Source: a virus. Taken from it: a stretch of 30,194 bases of DNA. The stretch lies in IMG/VR virus record IMGVR_UViG_3300029448_000257, positions 1 through 30,194 of that record; one strand, given 5' to 3'. The notes under the pieces were generated by a model, which searched no databases, was not told the origin of the DNA, and was given only the letters and a program-made list of their open reading frames with translations. Shown here piece by piece: positions 7,954 to 15,365 of the stretch; position 1 is the first letter of the stretch, and each line of letters begins with the position of its first letter. A program made the translations under genes and the position numbers.

Positions 7954-9365
7954 TTCGGTGTCCTATAGTCTTCATCATTGTTATCCCCTCTTTCTATATA
8001 ACTAGAAAGAACAAATTTTCTATCTGGGTTTACTGCAACTTTAAATCTAGTTAACAGTTCCCTGTTTATCAAAAATGTACTTCTAGAATCTCTTGTGGTT
8101 AATCCTATTGGCACATCTTTATAAAGTGTGTTGTTAAACTTAATATCTACTAATACGATTGGTCTTTTGTCTATTGTATCTACATGTACAGGATGAGATA
8201 CTCCAATTATATTATTAGTAAATTTCTTACCATCTCTTTCCCATTTAGCAATCTTACCTTTTATTTCTAATTTGTCTACATGAAACATAGATGCTTTAGT
8301 TCCATTTCCTGTATCAAACTTAGCACGATATGGGCCAAGACCTACTATATCTAATCTTTCTACAAATCCAGCAGTTTGTGTAGAACCCACAAATCTACTT
8401 TTCACTTTTCCAACATGGTCTAATACTTTTTCAATTAATCTTTCATTGGTTGTTGTTTTACCATTACCATTTCCAAAGTTAGAACCAATTCCAGGCGAAC
8501 CATTACATTCTAAAATGTATGCTTTACCATCTACGATTGTGTGGTCTACACCAACCATATATGCACCTGTTGTTCTATATGCATCTAGTATTAATTTTTT
8601 TTCATCATCTGATAATACATATGGTTCTGAATCAGCACCTCTATGTATATTAGACCTAAAATCTTCTTTTGGTTTTATTCTTTTTGTGGAAGCTATGATT
8701 ACACCATCAACAACAATAGTCCTAATATCAAAATCCATTTCTAAAAATTCTTGTATCAATAAGTCTGCGTTGAACTTCCATAGTGATTGTATGACAGATA
8801 TCATACTTTTATAATCATTTACGATTGATACACCAATACCTTGTGTACCTGTAATGGTTTTTACGATTACAGGAAACTTGCCACCTATTCTTTTATGTGC
8901 ATCTTGTACAGATTCTTCGTTGTTAATAATAGATGTTTTAGGTGTTCGTATTCCATTTTGATTAAATGTAATATAGGTTGACATTTTATTATCACAAGTT
9001 AACATACCATCACGATTGTTAATCATAAATGCACCTGCCTTCTCAAAAGTAGAAAGTAATGCAAGTCCCACTTCATCATCTAAAACTCCAGCACGAACAA
9101 ATACAACTGTTTTAGGTATCTCAAAATCTACTTTATTACCTTCTTTATCTGATATACTTATTAAACCTTTCTCTATATCATTTGTAGATACCCACGCCTT
9201 TTTTGTATTAACTATATGACAAGGTATTTTATTTTTGTCTGCGTATTCTTTTATTTGATTAGAAACAATCTCTTTCTCTTTAGATGATACTTTAGTTAAG
9301 ATGGCGATTTGTATATCACCATCATTCACATTTTCTTCTGTGATGAATGACTGAAAGTTTTTCAT
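7950..9365 (-). CDS. RimK-like ATP-grasp ligase fused to a RimB-like retropepsin domain
   Basis: A two-domain protein of 471 residues. Residues about 125-315 are an ATP-grasp ligase close to RimK: KFPVIVKTITGTQGIGV (163-179, nucleotide-binding loop), IQEFLEMDFDIR, DFRSNIHRG (235-243) and the metal site ECNGSPG (286-292). RimK adds glutamates to the C-terminus of ribosomal protein S6. Residues about 333-457 match the RimB-type retropepsin family once called ATP-dependent zinc protease: active-site DTG at 351-353, then TKASMFHVDKLEI, and STFLINRELLTRF near the end. RimB removes glutamate tails made by RimK in Pseudomonas. A fusion of the two in a phage would be a writer and eraser of peptide tails in one chain. 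It starts three bases after the IscU stop and overlaps the 70-residue gene. Substrate unknown. Confidence 0.88.
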   Translation of the reverse strand: MKNFQSFITEENVNDGDIQIAILTKVSSKEKEIVSNQIKEYADKNKIPCHIVNTKKAWVSTNDIEKGLISISDKEGNKVDFEIPKTVVFVRAGVLDDEVGLALLSTFEKAGAFMINNRDGMLTCDNKMSTYITFNQNGIRTPKTSIINNEESVQDAHKRIGGKFPVIVKTITGTQGIGVSIVNDYKSMISVIQSLWKFNADLLIQEFLEMDFDIRTIVVDGVIIASTKRIKPKEDFRSNIHRGADSEPYVLSDDEKKLILDAYRTTGAYMVGVDHTIVDGKAYILECNGSPGIGSNFGNGNGKTTTNERLIEKVLDHVGKVKSRFVGSTQTAGFVERLDIVGLGPYRAKFDTGNGTKASMFHVDKLEIKGKIAKWERDGKKFTNNIIGVSHPVHVDTIDKRPIVLVDIKFNNTLYKDVPIGLTTRDSRSTFLINRELLTRFKVAVNPDRKFVLSSYIERGDNNDEDYRTPK

Positions 9366-9368
9366 AAT

Positions 9369-9773
9369 TTACTCTGGTTGCCATTTACCCATTGTTTCTT
9401 GTTTACCTTTATAGTCAGCGATTGCACTTTTAATTGCATCTTCTGCTAAGACTGAACAATGGATTTTTACAGGTGGTAGTGCAAGTTCATTTGCAATATC
9501 ACTATTTTTAATTTTTTCTACTTCTTCTACAGTTTGACCTCGCACCCATTCGGTCAATAAACTTGATGATGCGATTGCAGAACCACAACCATAAGTTTTA
9601 AATTTTGCATCTGTTATAATACCATCATCATCAACTTGAATTTGAAGTTTCATAACATCACCACATGCAGGCGCTCCCACCATACCTGTGCCGACATTTG
9701 GGTCATCTTTATCAAGTGAACCTACATTTCTAGGATTCTCATAATGGTCTAAAACTTTATCTGAATATGCCAT
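9369..9773 (-). CDS. iscU: IscU/NifU-type Fe-S cluster scaffold
   Basis: A complete IscU scaffold (134 residues; E. coli IscU is 128). The cluster ligands C37, D39, C63, H105 and C106 are present at the same numbers as in E. coli IscU: GAPACGDVM, YGCGSAIASS and KIHCSVLAEDA. The HscA chaperone recognition motif LPPVK is at 99-103. It should therefore accept sulfur from host IscS and pass clusters through host HscA/HscB, supporting iron proteins during infection. No phage cysteine desulfurase is in the window. The gene starts on the last base of the regA stop and is followed by the ATP-grasp fusion; it sits in the operon with gp45, gp44, gp62 and three oxygenases. IscU/NifU scaffolds are known in some marine phages. 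Confidence 0.95.
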   Translation of the reverse strand: MAYSDKVLDHYENPRNVGSLDKDDPNVGTGMVGAPACGDVMKLQIQVDDDGIITDAKFKTYGCGSAIASSSLLTEWVRGQTVEEVEKIKNSDIANELALPPVKIHCSVLAEDAIKSAIADYKGKQETMGKWQPE

Positions 9774-10183
9774 TACTCTACCTCTTTCTTTTTCCCTATG
9801 TTATATTTAGTTTCCAACAACCAATCATCTTTCTCTTTGAAAGAAATAATTTTAATTTGACTTAATGGTGCGATAGGTTCTGGTGTAGCTTTCATCTCTA
9901 CCAATCCCCAATCACTTAGAAGTTTAACTATTGTGTTTCTTCTTGCAATATCATTTTCTGACAAGTTGGTGTCTTTACCATCAAGTGCAAATAATTCTTT
10001 GAAGTGAACAATATAATACTTACCCTGTTTATGAAGTATATGGCAAGATTGATATAACTTTTTTTCTTTTCGTGAAGCAACTCCGATACGAGATAATGTT
10101 TCTCTTATCTTGAGAAAGTCATCTGGTTCTTTTAGTAGAACCTCAAACATCTGCTCCTGTTTCCAATTTACATTATTTTCCAT
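9773..10183 (-). CDS. regA: RegA, translational repressor
   Basis: RegA binds the start regions of early phage mRNAs and blocks their translation. The match to T4 RegA is clear over the whole length: DDFLKIRETLSRIGVA, LYQSCHILHKQGKYYIVHFKELF, ARRNTIVKLLSDWGLVE and the end KIISFKEKDDWLLETKYNIG. The frame opens with a GTG at 10192, but AAGGTGG followed by five bases places the start at ATG 10183 (MENNVNWKQ), giving 136 residues against 122 in T4. The gp62-regA order is the same as in T4 (44-62-regA-43), but here iscU, the ATP-grasp fusion and a small gene separate regA from gp43. The C-terminus has an added lysine-rich tail (KKKEVE). Confidence 0.95.
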   Translation of the reverse strand: MENNVNWKQEQMFEVLLKEPDDFLKIRETLSRIGVASRKEKKLYQSCHILHKQGKYYIVHFKELFALDGKDTNLSENDIARRNTIVKLLSDWGLVEMKATPEPIAPLSQIKIISFKEKDDWLLETKYNIGKKKEVE

Positions 10184-10565
10184 GTTTACCACCTTTATTC
10201 AAACTATCCTTTATAGTTTTTATTTGTTCATTATTCAGTATATTAAGAGCAGATTTAGCTTTCTCATTACCATATCCATAATACTCTTTTACACATTCTA
10301 AATCTTTTTCCTTCTTTGCTTTGAGCCAAGGCGTGTATCTGTTCCTTGTTCTTAGAGTATTTAGTAAAAAATCAAACTGTAATTTCTTATCTATCTGATG
10401 ATTCATATTCATCTCATTGACTAGGAATATAGTATCTTGAAAGGGTGCTAGACACTTATTTACAATGTATGCTGGATACTTCTTTTCCCATTGTTCATCT
10501 TCACTATCCATAAGTCTTTCTTTGGAAGTATTAATTGCTTTCAGATATTCTTTTAGTTCATACAT
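10173..10565 (-). CDS. gp62: Clamp loader small subunit gp62
   Basis: gp62 joins four gp44 subunits in the complex that loads the gp45 sliding clamp. The protein (130 residues) matches marine-phage gp62: EQWEKKYPAYIVNKCLAPFQDTIFLVNEMN, DKKLQFDFLLNTLR and VKEYYGYGNEKAKSALNIL. It is shorter than T4 gp62 (187), which is usual outside the close T4 relatives. It overlaps the preceding oxygenase by 8 bases and the regA start by 11 bases. An oxygenase gene separates it from gp44, breaking the usual adjacent 44-62 pair. Confidence 0.92.
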   Translation of the reverse strand: MYELKEYLKAINTSKERLMDSEDEQWEKKYPAYIVNKCLAPFQDTIFLVNEMNMNHQIDKKLQFDFLLNTLRTRNRYTPWLKAKKEKDLECVKEYYGYGNEKAKSALNILNNEQIKTIKDSLNKGGKHGK

Positions 10566-11280
10566 TATCTAATCTCACATATGGGATACTATCTTCATAA
10601 TTAGTTTCATTATATAAATTTACACTATCACCAGCAATCTGTATTCCATTGACTTTATCAAATGCTTTATATGACATATTAAATGCAATACTTCTTCTTT
10701 CACCAAAACCTTGAAATGGATATACTTGATGATACAAAGAATTTGGAAAAAGTAATAAAGTTCCAACTTTTGGATTTACCACAAAAGAACCTGTAGTAAA
10801 AATACTATCAGTATTACAAAAAGTAAATTCTATCTTACCATCTAAATTACTTTTACCAACTATATTTCTAGGTGTCATAGATGGTATCTTTAAATATAAC
10901 ACAGCACTTATTTGACAATTAGAATGATTATGTTGTGGGTTATATTCATTTTCATATTGTGATACTGACCAGATAGACCTCATTTGAGTTGTAATGTTTA
11001 CAGCATCATGTAAATCTTTTTTACCAGCATTTAAATAAGCTTGTGTTACATAACTTTTACCTACTGTATGAAGAACACTCATAACATTTTTTTGTTCTAA
11101 CATAGAGTGTGGTATTTCACTTTCAGATTTAATCTGACCAGCAAGTCTAGAACCCATATCTTTTTTATCTTTAATCACATCAACTATTTCGTTAAGTGAT
11201 TTAACAACAGTTTCTGGTAACTCTGCCATCATTACCAAAGGCCCAAATGGTTTTACTAATTTTACATTACTTATTTCCAT
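10558..11280 (-). CDS. 2OG-Fe(II) oxygenase-like protein (HxH type) between gp44 and gp62
   Basis: A 240-residue protein of the putative 2OG-Fe(II) oxygenase class, paralogous to the genes at 12910 and 13683. Shared features: LAGQI near residue 46, YNPQHNHSN with H117 and H119, YLKIP, distal H184 in LYHQVYPF, and ERRSIAFN (R195/R196) for the co-substrate. The first metal pair reads HxH, with no acidic residue in the usual HxD position. The ATG at 11280 has GAGGTGAA upstream and lies inside the gp44 end. Its insertion between the two clamp-loader genes keeps overlaps on both sides, so it shares their mRNA. Substrate unknown. Confidence 0.85.
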   Translation of the reverse strand: MEISNVKLVKPFGPLVMMAELPETVVKSLNEIVDVIKDKKDMGSRLAGQIKSESEIPHSMLEQKNVMSVLHTVGKSYVTQAYLNAGKKDLHDAVNITTQMRSIWSVSQYENEYNPQHNHSNCQISAVLYLKIPSMTPRNIVGKSNLDGKIEFTFCNTDSIFTTGSFVVNPKVGTLLLFPNSLYHQVYPFQGFGERRSIAFNMSYKAFDKVNGIQIAGDSVNLYNETNYEDSIPYVRLDNV

Positions 11281-12206
11281 TTCACCTCAACCATAATTTC
11301 TGTTAGACAAGCAAGTAAATTTATTTCTTGGTCGGCAACAAACGCTGACTGATATTGATACTTAGCCAAGATAAGAACTGCATGAGGTATCGTACCACCA
11401 TCAACATGATTATAGAGATTGTCGTATATCCTACGATAAATACGCACAGGGTCATTGTCCAAATTGTGGACAATCCACTTTCTGACATTTGTGAATTCTT
11501 TTTCTTTGAGTGCAACCATAAGTTCATTGATATTTACCTCGCTAATGTTTACAAGAATACCAGAATCTATTTCACCAGATGTAGAGTATCTTTGTAATTC
11601 ATTTAAAGTTCTTCGCCAATCTGGAAAATATTTAGTCAATACTTCCATTACAACTCTAGGTTCGTATTTTATATTTTCTGTTTCCAGAATATTCTTTACA
11701 CGACCAAAGAAGTCTTTGGCAAGTTTTGGTTTATCATCTTTTGCAATAATAAAATCAATCACACTACATCTTGAATGTAATGGTTCTATTAGTCTGTTCT
11801 TATAATTACAAGTAAGAATGAACCCACAATTCTTATGGAATTCTTCCATAAACCCACGCAGAGCAGGTTGAGTAGATTGTGGATTTAGATAATCTGCTTC
11901 ATCAAGTATCACATATTTACGACCACCTTCAAGTGATACAGTAGAGGCAAAGTTTTTAATTTTATTTCTGAGAACATCAATACCAGATTCTTCTGAACCA
12001 TTTATTAGTAATGATGTTGCACCAATTTCATCAAGCATTGCCTTGGCAACAGTAGTCTTACCGACACCAGGCCCACCTGATAAAATTAGATTTGGTATAT
12101 GTTTGTCTTCTACAAATTCTCTAAAAGTTTTTTTTAGGTTATCTGGTAGAATACAATCATTGATAGTGCTTGGGCGATGTTTCTCAACCCATAAAAAAGT
12201 TTCCAT
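11271..12206 (-). CDS. gp44: Clamp loader large subunit gp44 (AAA+)
   Basis: The ATPase of the clamp loader, which opens and places gp45 on primed DNA. Walker A GGPGVGKT at 44-51, Walker B LDEAD at 101-105 and the arginine-finger motif SRC at 145-147 are all present. The opening WVEKHRPSTINDCILP is the conserved clamp-loader start. Length 311 compares with 319 in T4. Its ATG is 18 bases after the gp45 stop. The end overlaps the oxygenase gene by 10 bases. Confidence 0.96.
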   Translation of the reverse strand: METFLWVEKHRPSTINDCILPDNLKKTFREFVEDKHIPNLILSGGPGVGKTTVAKAMLDEIGATSLLINGSEESGIDVLRNKIKNFASTVSLEGGRKYVILDEADYLNPQSTQPALRGFMEEFHKNCGFILTCNYKNRLIEPLHSRCSVIDFIIAKDDKPKLAKDFFGRVKNILETENIKYEPRVVMEVLTKYFPDWRRTLNELQRYSTSGEIDSGILVNISEVNINELMVALKEKEFTNVRKWIVHNLDNDPVRIYRRIYDNLYNHVDGGTIPHAVLILAKYQYQSAFVADQEINLLACLTEIMVEVKWK

Positions 12207-12224
12207 AATATAAAGTCCAATTTG

Positions 12225-12899
12225 TTATTCATAACTTGATTCTGGTTCAAGTGCAACCCAATACTCAACATCTTTGTTTGTAGATTTTAGATGACTGATA
12301 TTCTTTGATGATATCTCTACATCATAGTTACCTTCCATCACTTTTAAATTTTCTACTTTATAGAAAAACTTAAAGTTGCTACCTTCTGTTTTTGTATCAA
12401 CATCTATAGAGAAAGTGTTTGCAGTATCATTCTTTTTATCTTTAACTGTTAGAAAGACATCAGTATCTTTTTTCTCTAAGACTAAATCTGGTGCTTGAAT
12501 TACACCAGCAGCTCTTTTCAGTTTGTTTAAGTTCTCACCATTCAATGTAAACTCTACTTCTTTACTTGGCATAGTAATCGTTTTGTTTGGTGAAGTAACA
12601 ACTGATGGGTCTGAATAAAAATATTTCAGAGAGTTCTTTGGACTATTTTCTTCTTTGATAGTTACAAATCCATCATTGAATTCTAGAATAGGACTTGTAA
12701 ATAAAGATATAGAAGCAAGAAATTCATTCAAGTCATAGATTGCAACTTCCTTATCAAATGATTCTTCTACATCTGCTTTTGCAACTATATTTTTCATAGC
12801 AGACATTGTTGTCAATGTACTACCTTCCTTGATAACAAGGTTTTGATTTATAGTCGCAAAGTTTTTTAACACTTCAATAGTGTGTTCACTTAGTTTCAT
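12225..12899 (-). CDS. gp45: Sliding clamp gp45
   Basis: The trimeric processivity clamp for gp43, which in T4 is also the mobile activator of late transcription with gp55 and gp33. The protein has 224 residues (T4 gp45: 228). Sequence similarity is recognised from the start KLSEHTIEVLKNFATINQNLVIKEG and from the beta-strand-rich two-domain layout. Context makes it certain: gp44 follows directly. AAGGAG lies seven bases before the ATG. The C-terminus ends in PESSYE. Confidence 0.92.
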   Translation of the reverse strand: MKLSEHTIEVLKNFATINQNLVIKEGSTLTTMSAMKNIVAKADVEESFDKEVAIYDLNEFLASISLFTSPILEFNDGFVTIKEENSPKNSLKYFYSDPSVVTSPNKTITMPSKEVEFTLNGENLNKLKRAAGVIQAPDLVLEKKDTDVFLTVKDKKNDTANTFSIDVDTKTEGSNFKFFYKVENLKVMEGNYDVEISSKNISHLKSTNKDVEYWVALEPESSYE

Positions 12900-12909
12900 A
12901 ATATACTCC

Positions 12910-13686
12910 TTACGATTTTATTTCTTTTGTTAATGTTGGTGATTTAAATTGTGCGATAGTTTCTTTACTATCTGTAATATTAAAGTTAGCAGACATTGTT
13001 CTTCGTTCACCATCACCAAAGAATGGCATGACACAATGTTGTAACCAATTAGGAAATATTATACAAAATCCTTTTTTAGGTTTTATATATTCCTGTGCAT
13101 CTAACTTTAATCTATAAACATCATTGATTGTGTTCGTTGATGTTATTAAACCTGTAAAACCATCAATGTCGCCAGATGCATTATGCAATGATGGAAATGA
13201 TGGTTTATCTTCAATACATTTTGGTACTTTTAAATACATTATCATAGATAACCCAGATGGTGTTTGACAACCATGTGCATGTAAAGGATTATAATCTCCA
13301 GCATAACTATGCACAGTCCAAGCTTCAAATGCTGATGCAATACTATCACGACTATATCCAATTTTATCTTTTAATAAACTAGTCGCACAATTATCTACTA
13401 CAGTCTTAAAATCTTTTCCCATTTTACTATCTAAAGGGAAAGTCCATTGAGCAGATTTTTCGTTCTGATTAATTTGTCCAACTAACTGACTTTCATGTGA
13501 TACATTACTTGGTATAATTACATTATCAATATGGTCATTTATATCATCTACAAATTCATCTGGAAACTGTATTGCCAATAATTTATAAGCAGGAATAGTT
13601 TTTATCTGTGCTTTAGTATCAAAAGTTTTTGGTTCTTGTTTAACTTGTTGACTACCTAAAGAACTTGAAAGGTCTTTCAAGCTCAT
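12910..13686 (-). CDS. 2OG-Fe(II) oxygenase-like protein (HxH type), tandem copy 2
   Basis: A 258-residue paralogue of its upstream neighbour (13683-14702). Shared blocks: VIIPSNV, QLVGQINQ, AQWTFP, YNPLHAHG (H136, H138), TPSGLSMIMYLKVPKCI, FPNWLQHCVMPFFGDGERRT (distal H217, R228/R229). The pattern fits the TIGR02466/2OG-FeII_Oxy_5 class of putative oxygenases. The first metal pair is HxH. The gene is joined to its neighbour by an ATGA overlap and precedes gp45 by 10 bases. The N-terminal 30 residues form a low-complexity polar tail not shared with the third paralogue. Substrate unknown. Confidence 0.85.
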   Translation of the reverse strand: MSLKDLSSSLGSQQVKQEPKTFDTKAQIKTIPAYKLLAIQFPDEFVDDINDHIDNVIIPSNVSHESQLVGQINQNEKSAQWTFPLDSKMGKDFKTVVDNCATSLLKDKIGYSRDSIASAFEAWTVHSYAGDYNPLHAHGCQTPSGLSMIMYLKVPKCIEDKPSFPSLHNASGDIDGFTGLITSTNTINDVYRLKLDAQEYIKPKKGFCIIFPNWLQHCVMPFFGDGERRTMSANFNITDSKETIAQFKSPTLTKEIKS

Positions 13687-14702
13687 GACCTATCCTTTCT
13701 ATAATGGTCGCCAGTTAATTTATCTTTTAAATTAATATTAATGTTTGCAGAGAATGTTCTTCTTTCATCATCTTGCACATCACTAAAGAATGGCATAACA
13801 CCATGTCTTAACCAACTAGGGAACATAATCAATGTACCAACTTCTGGTTTTATATATTCCTCTGTAATAGGTCGTAACATATTTATATCTCTCATTCCAT
13901 TTACACCCCATTGTAAATATGTAAATCCATCTACATTACCAGATGATTCATTTAGTCCACCAAATTCTTCTGATGGGTTTCCTAATCTTGCAATACATCT
14001 AGGAACTTTTAAATAGTAAATACAAGATACACCCATTGGTGTTCTAGTGCCGTGGTCGTGTACAGGATTGTAATCACCATTGTAACTATGTACAGTCCAC
14101 ATACTTTCCATTGAGGTTTCACACTCAATACCAATTGACCTGTCAACAAATTCTTTGGCAAGTCTTTGTAACACACCACTAAACATTTCACCAACTTCAT
14201 CACCTTCATGTGGGAAAGTTAATTGAGCTGACCTTTCGTGTTGTGATATTTGTCCAACTAAACCTTTTGAATGGTCAACATTGTTTGGTATGACTACACT
14301 ATCAATGTGTTCGTTTATTTCTGTGGTAACTTCAGCAGGAAACTGACAACGCATCATATTGACTGCAACTTTTGGTCGCATTGCAATTTGAATTCCGCCA
14401 GGATTTTCTGGTAGTTTTTCACCTGTGTCTGTTTGTTGTTTGTTTGAAACTTCATTTTGAGCATTTATCATATCTGCTCTTTTCACTTGTTTTACATCAT
14501 CACTCATATTATTCTCACTTTGTTTTTTTTGTAGTTCGTTTGCTTCTTGCAACGCTTGATTATAATCTTCAATGGTAAAAGGTTTACCCTCACCTAACTC
14601 ACTTGGTCTAATGACTTCGGTTTTGCCTGTTTCAGAATTAAATCTATCAATACCACCGACACCGATATCTACATCACCATCAATCTTTATATCATCAGTC
14701 AT
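13683..14702 (-). CDS. 2OG-Fe(II) oxygenase-like protein (HxH type), tandem copy 1 with N-terminal extension
   Basis: A 339-residue protein. The last 230 residues are a putative 2OG-Fe(II) oxygenase like its tandem neighbour: SVVIPNNV, GLVGQISQHERSAQLTFP, YNPVHDHGTRTP (H215, H217), YLKVPRCIA, FPSWLRHGVMPFF (distal H300), ERRTFSANI (R314/R315). The first 105 residues are an extra polar extension (acidic start DIKIDGDVDIGVGG, then a helical Q/E/N-rich stretch) with no recognised domain; it might bind a partner. GGAG lies nine bases before the ATG, and a sigma-70 promoter lies just upstream, so this is the first gene of the clamp-clamp loader-RegA-IscU operon. Being first suggests early and abundant synthesis. 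Confidence 0.85.
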   Translation of the reverse strand: MTDDIKIDGDVDIGVGGIDRFNSETGKTEVIRPSELGEGKPFTIEDYNQALQEANELQKKQSENNMSDDVKQVKRADMINAQNEVSNKQQTDTGEKLPENPGGIQIAMRPKVAVNMMRCQFPAEVTTEINEHIDSVVIPNNVDHSKGLVGQISQHERSAQLTFPHEGDEVGEMFSGVLQRLAKEFVDRSIGIECETSMESMWTVHSYNGDYNPVHDHGTRTPMGVSCIYYLKVPRCIARLGNPSEEFGGLNESSGNVDGFTYLQWGVNGMRDINMLRPITEEYIKPEVGTLIMFPSWLRHGVMPFFSDVQDDERRTFSANININLKDKLTGDHYRKDRS

Positions 14703-14727
14703 AATATATTCTCCAAATTTATTAAGT

Positions 14728-14757
14728 ATTATATATGAAAGGAACAGGTATTGTCAA
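14728..14757 (-). promoter_or_regulatory. Sigma-70 promoter of the oxygenase-gp45-gp44 operon
   Basis: Minus-strand TTGACA (14757-14752), an 18-bp spacer and TATAAT (14733-14728). Both boxes are perfect. The -35 box lies in the loop of the preceding terminator-like hairpin. Predicted leader to the ATG at 14702 is about 20 bases. Confidence 0.85.
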
Positions 14758-14766
14758 CCTGTTCCT
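14740..14766 (-). terminator. Terminator-like hairpin after hsp20
   Basis: A perfect 10-bp inverted repeat, AGGAACAGGT and ACCTGTTCCT, with a 7-base loop. It lies 15 bases after the hsp20 stop. The T-run after it is weak (TTTC), so it may end transcription inefficiently or be an operator. It overlaps the promoter of the next operon. Confidence 0.65.
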
Positions 14767-14781
14767 AACACTTTTTTCAAA

Positions 14782-15213
14782 TTATTTTACTTTAATAGTT
14801 CTTGGTTTTTTGTGTTCTGGCACAATCTGTTCCAATTCTATTTCAAGTAAACCATTTTTTAGTTTCGCATCTTTGATTTCAATATCATCTGCAAGTGTGA
14901 ACTTTCTAGTGAATGCTCTTTTTGCAATTCCTTTATGAACCAAACCTTCGTTTGGGTCTTTATCAGTCATTACATCTGCCGATTTAATCACTAGAACGCC
15001 ATCAGTTAAGACAACTTCTATTTCGTCTTTACTGAATCCTGCTAATGCGATTTCAATTACATGTCTGAAATCATCTGTCTTTCTGATATTGTATGGTGGG
15101 AATCCACCTGTTTCGTAGGTTGTTCCATAATCTACTAGTCTATCAAAGACCCTATCAAATCCAACCGAAAAAGGTGTAATTTGATTTATATCAAAATGTG
15201 TTAGTTTAACCAT
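14782..15213 (-). CDS. hsp20: Small heat-shock protein Hsp20 (IbpA-like)
   Basis: An alpha-crystallin-domain chaperone of 143 residues that would hold unfolding proteins during infection. The domain runs from about residue 39 (PPYNIRKTDDFRHVIEIALAGFSKDEIEV) through the GVLVIKS strand to the conserved NGLLEIELE near residues 124-132. The N-terminal segment ITPFSVGFDRVFDRL and the C-terminal tail follow the IbpA pattern. AAGGAGG lies six bases before the ATG, a very strong ribosome binding site. It is a single-gene unit with a late promoter before it and hairpins on both sides, so it is probably made with virion proteins. Hsp20 genes are common in T4-like cyanophages. Confidence 0.95.
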   Translation of the reverse strand: MVKLTHFDINQITPFSVGFDRVFDRLVDYGTTYETGGFPPYNIRKTDDFRHVIEIALAGFSKDEIEVVLTDGVLVIKSADVMTDKDPNEGLVHKGIAKRAFTRKFTLADDIEIKDAKLKNGLLEIELEQIVPEHKKPRTIKVK

Positions 15214-15275
15214 ATTAAGCCTCCTTAATTAAGCAAAGTTTAAATTATTGTGAACCCATTAGGCATTCACATCAT

Positions 15276-15283
15276 TATTTATA
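15276..15283 (-). promoter_or_regulatory. Late promoter of hsp20
   Basis: An exact TATAAATA on the minus strand, the T4-type late element read by gp55. It lies in the 152-base gap between CobS and hsp20 and leaves a leader of about 55-60 bases. That leader holds a small hairpin (GTGAAT/GTTCAC, 15254-15270 region). Confidence 0.75.
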
Positions 15284-15303
15284 CAAACAAAACTATAGTT
15301 TGT

Positions 15304-15334
15304 AAAAAAAGTGTACCAGATTTCTCTGGCACAC
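15304..15334 (-). terminator. Rho-independent terminator of the CobS-like gene
   Basis: On the minus strand a 10-bp stem GTGTGCCAGA/TCTGGTACAC (one G-T pair) with a GAAA tetraloop is followed by seven T. It lies about 30 bases after the stop at 15366. This is one of the two best terminators in the window. Confidence 0.9.
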
Positions 15335-15365
15335 TCTGAGGTATCAAACATGAAGTTTGAATTCC

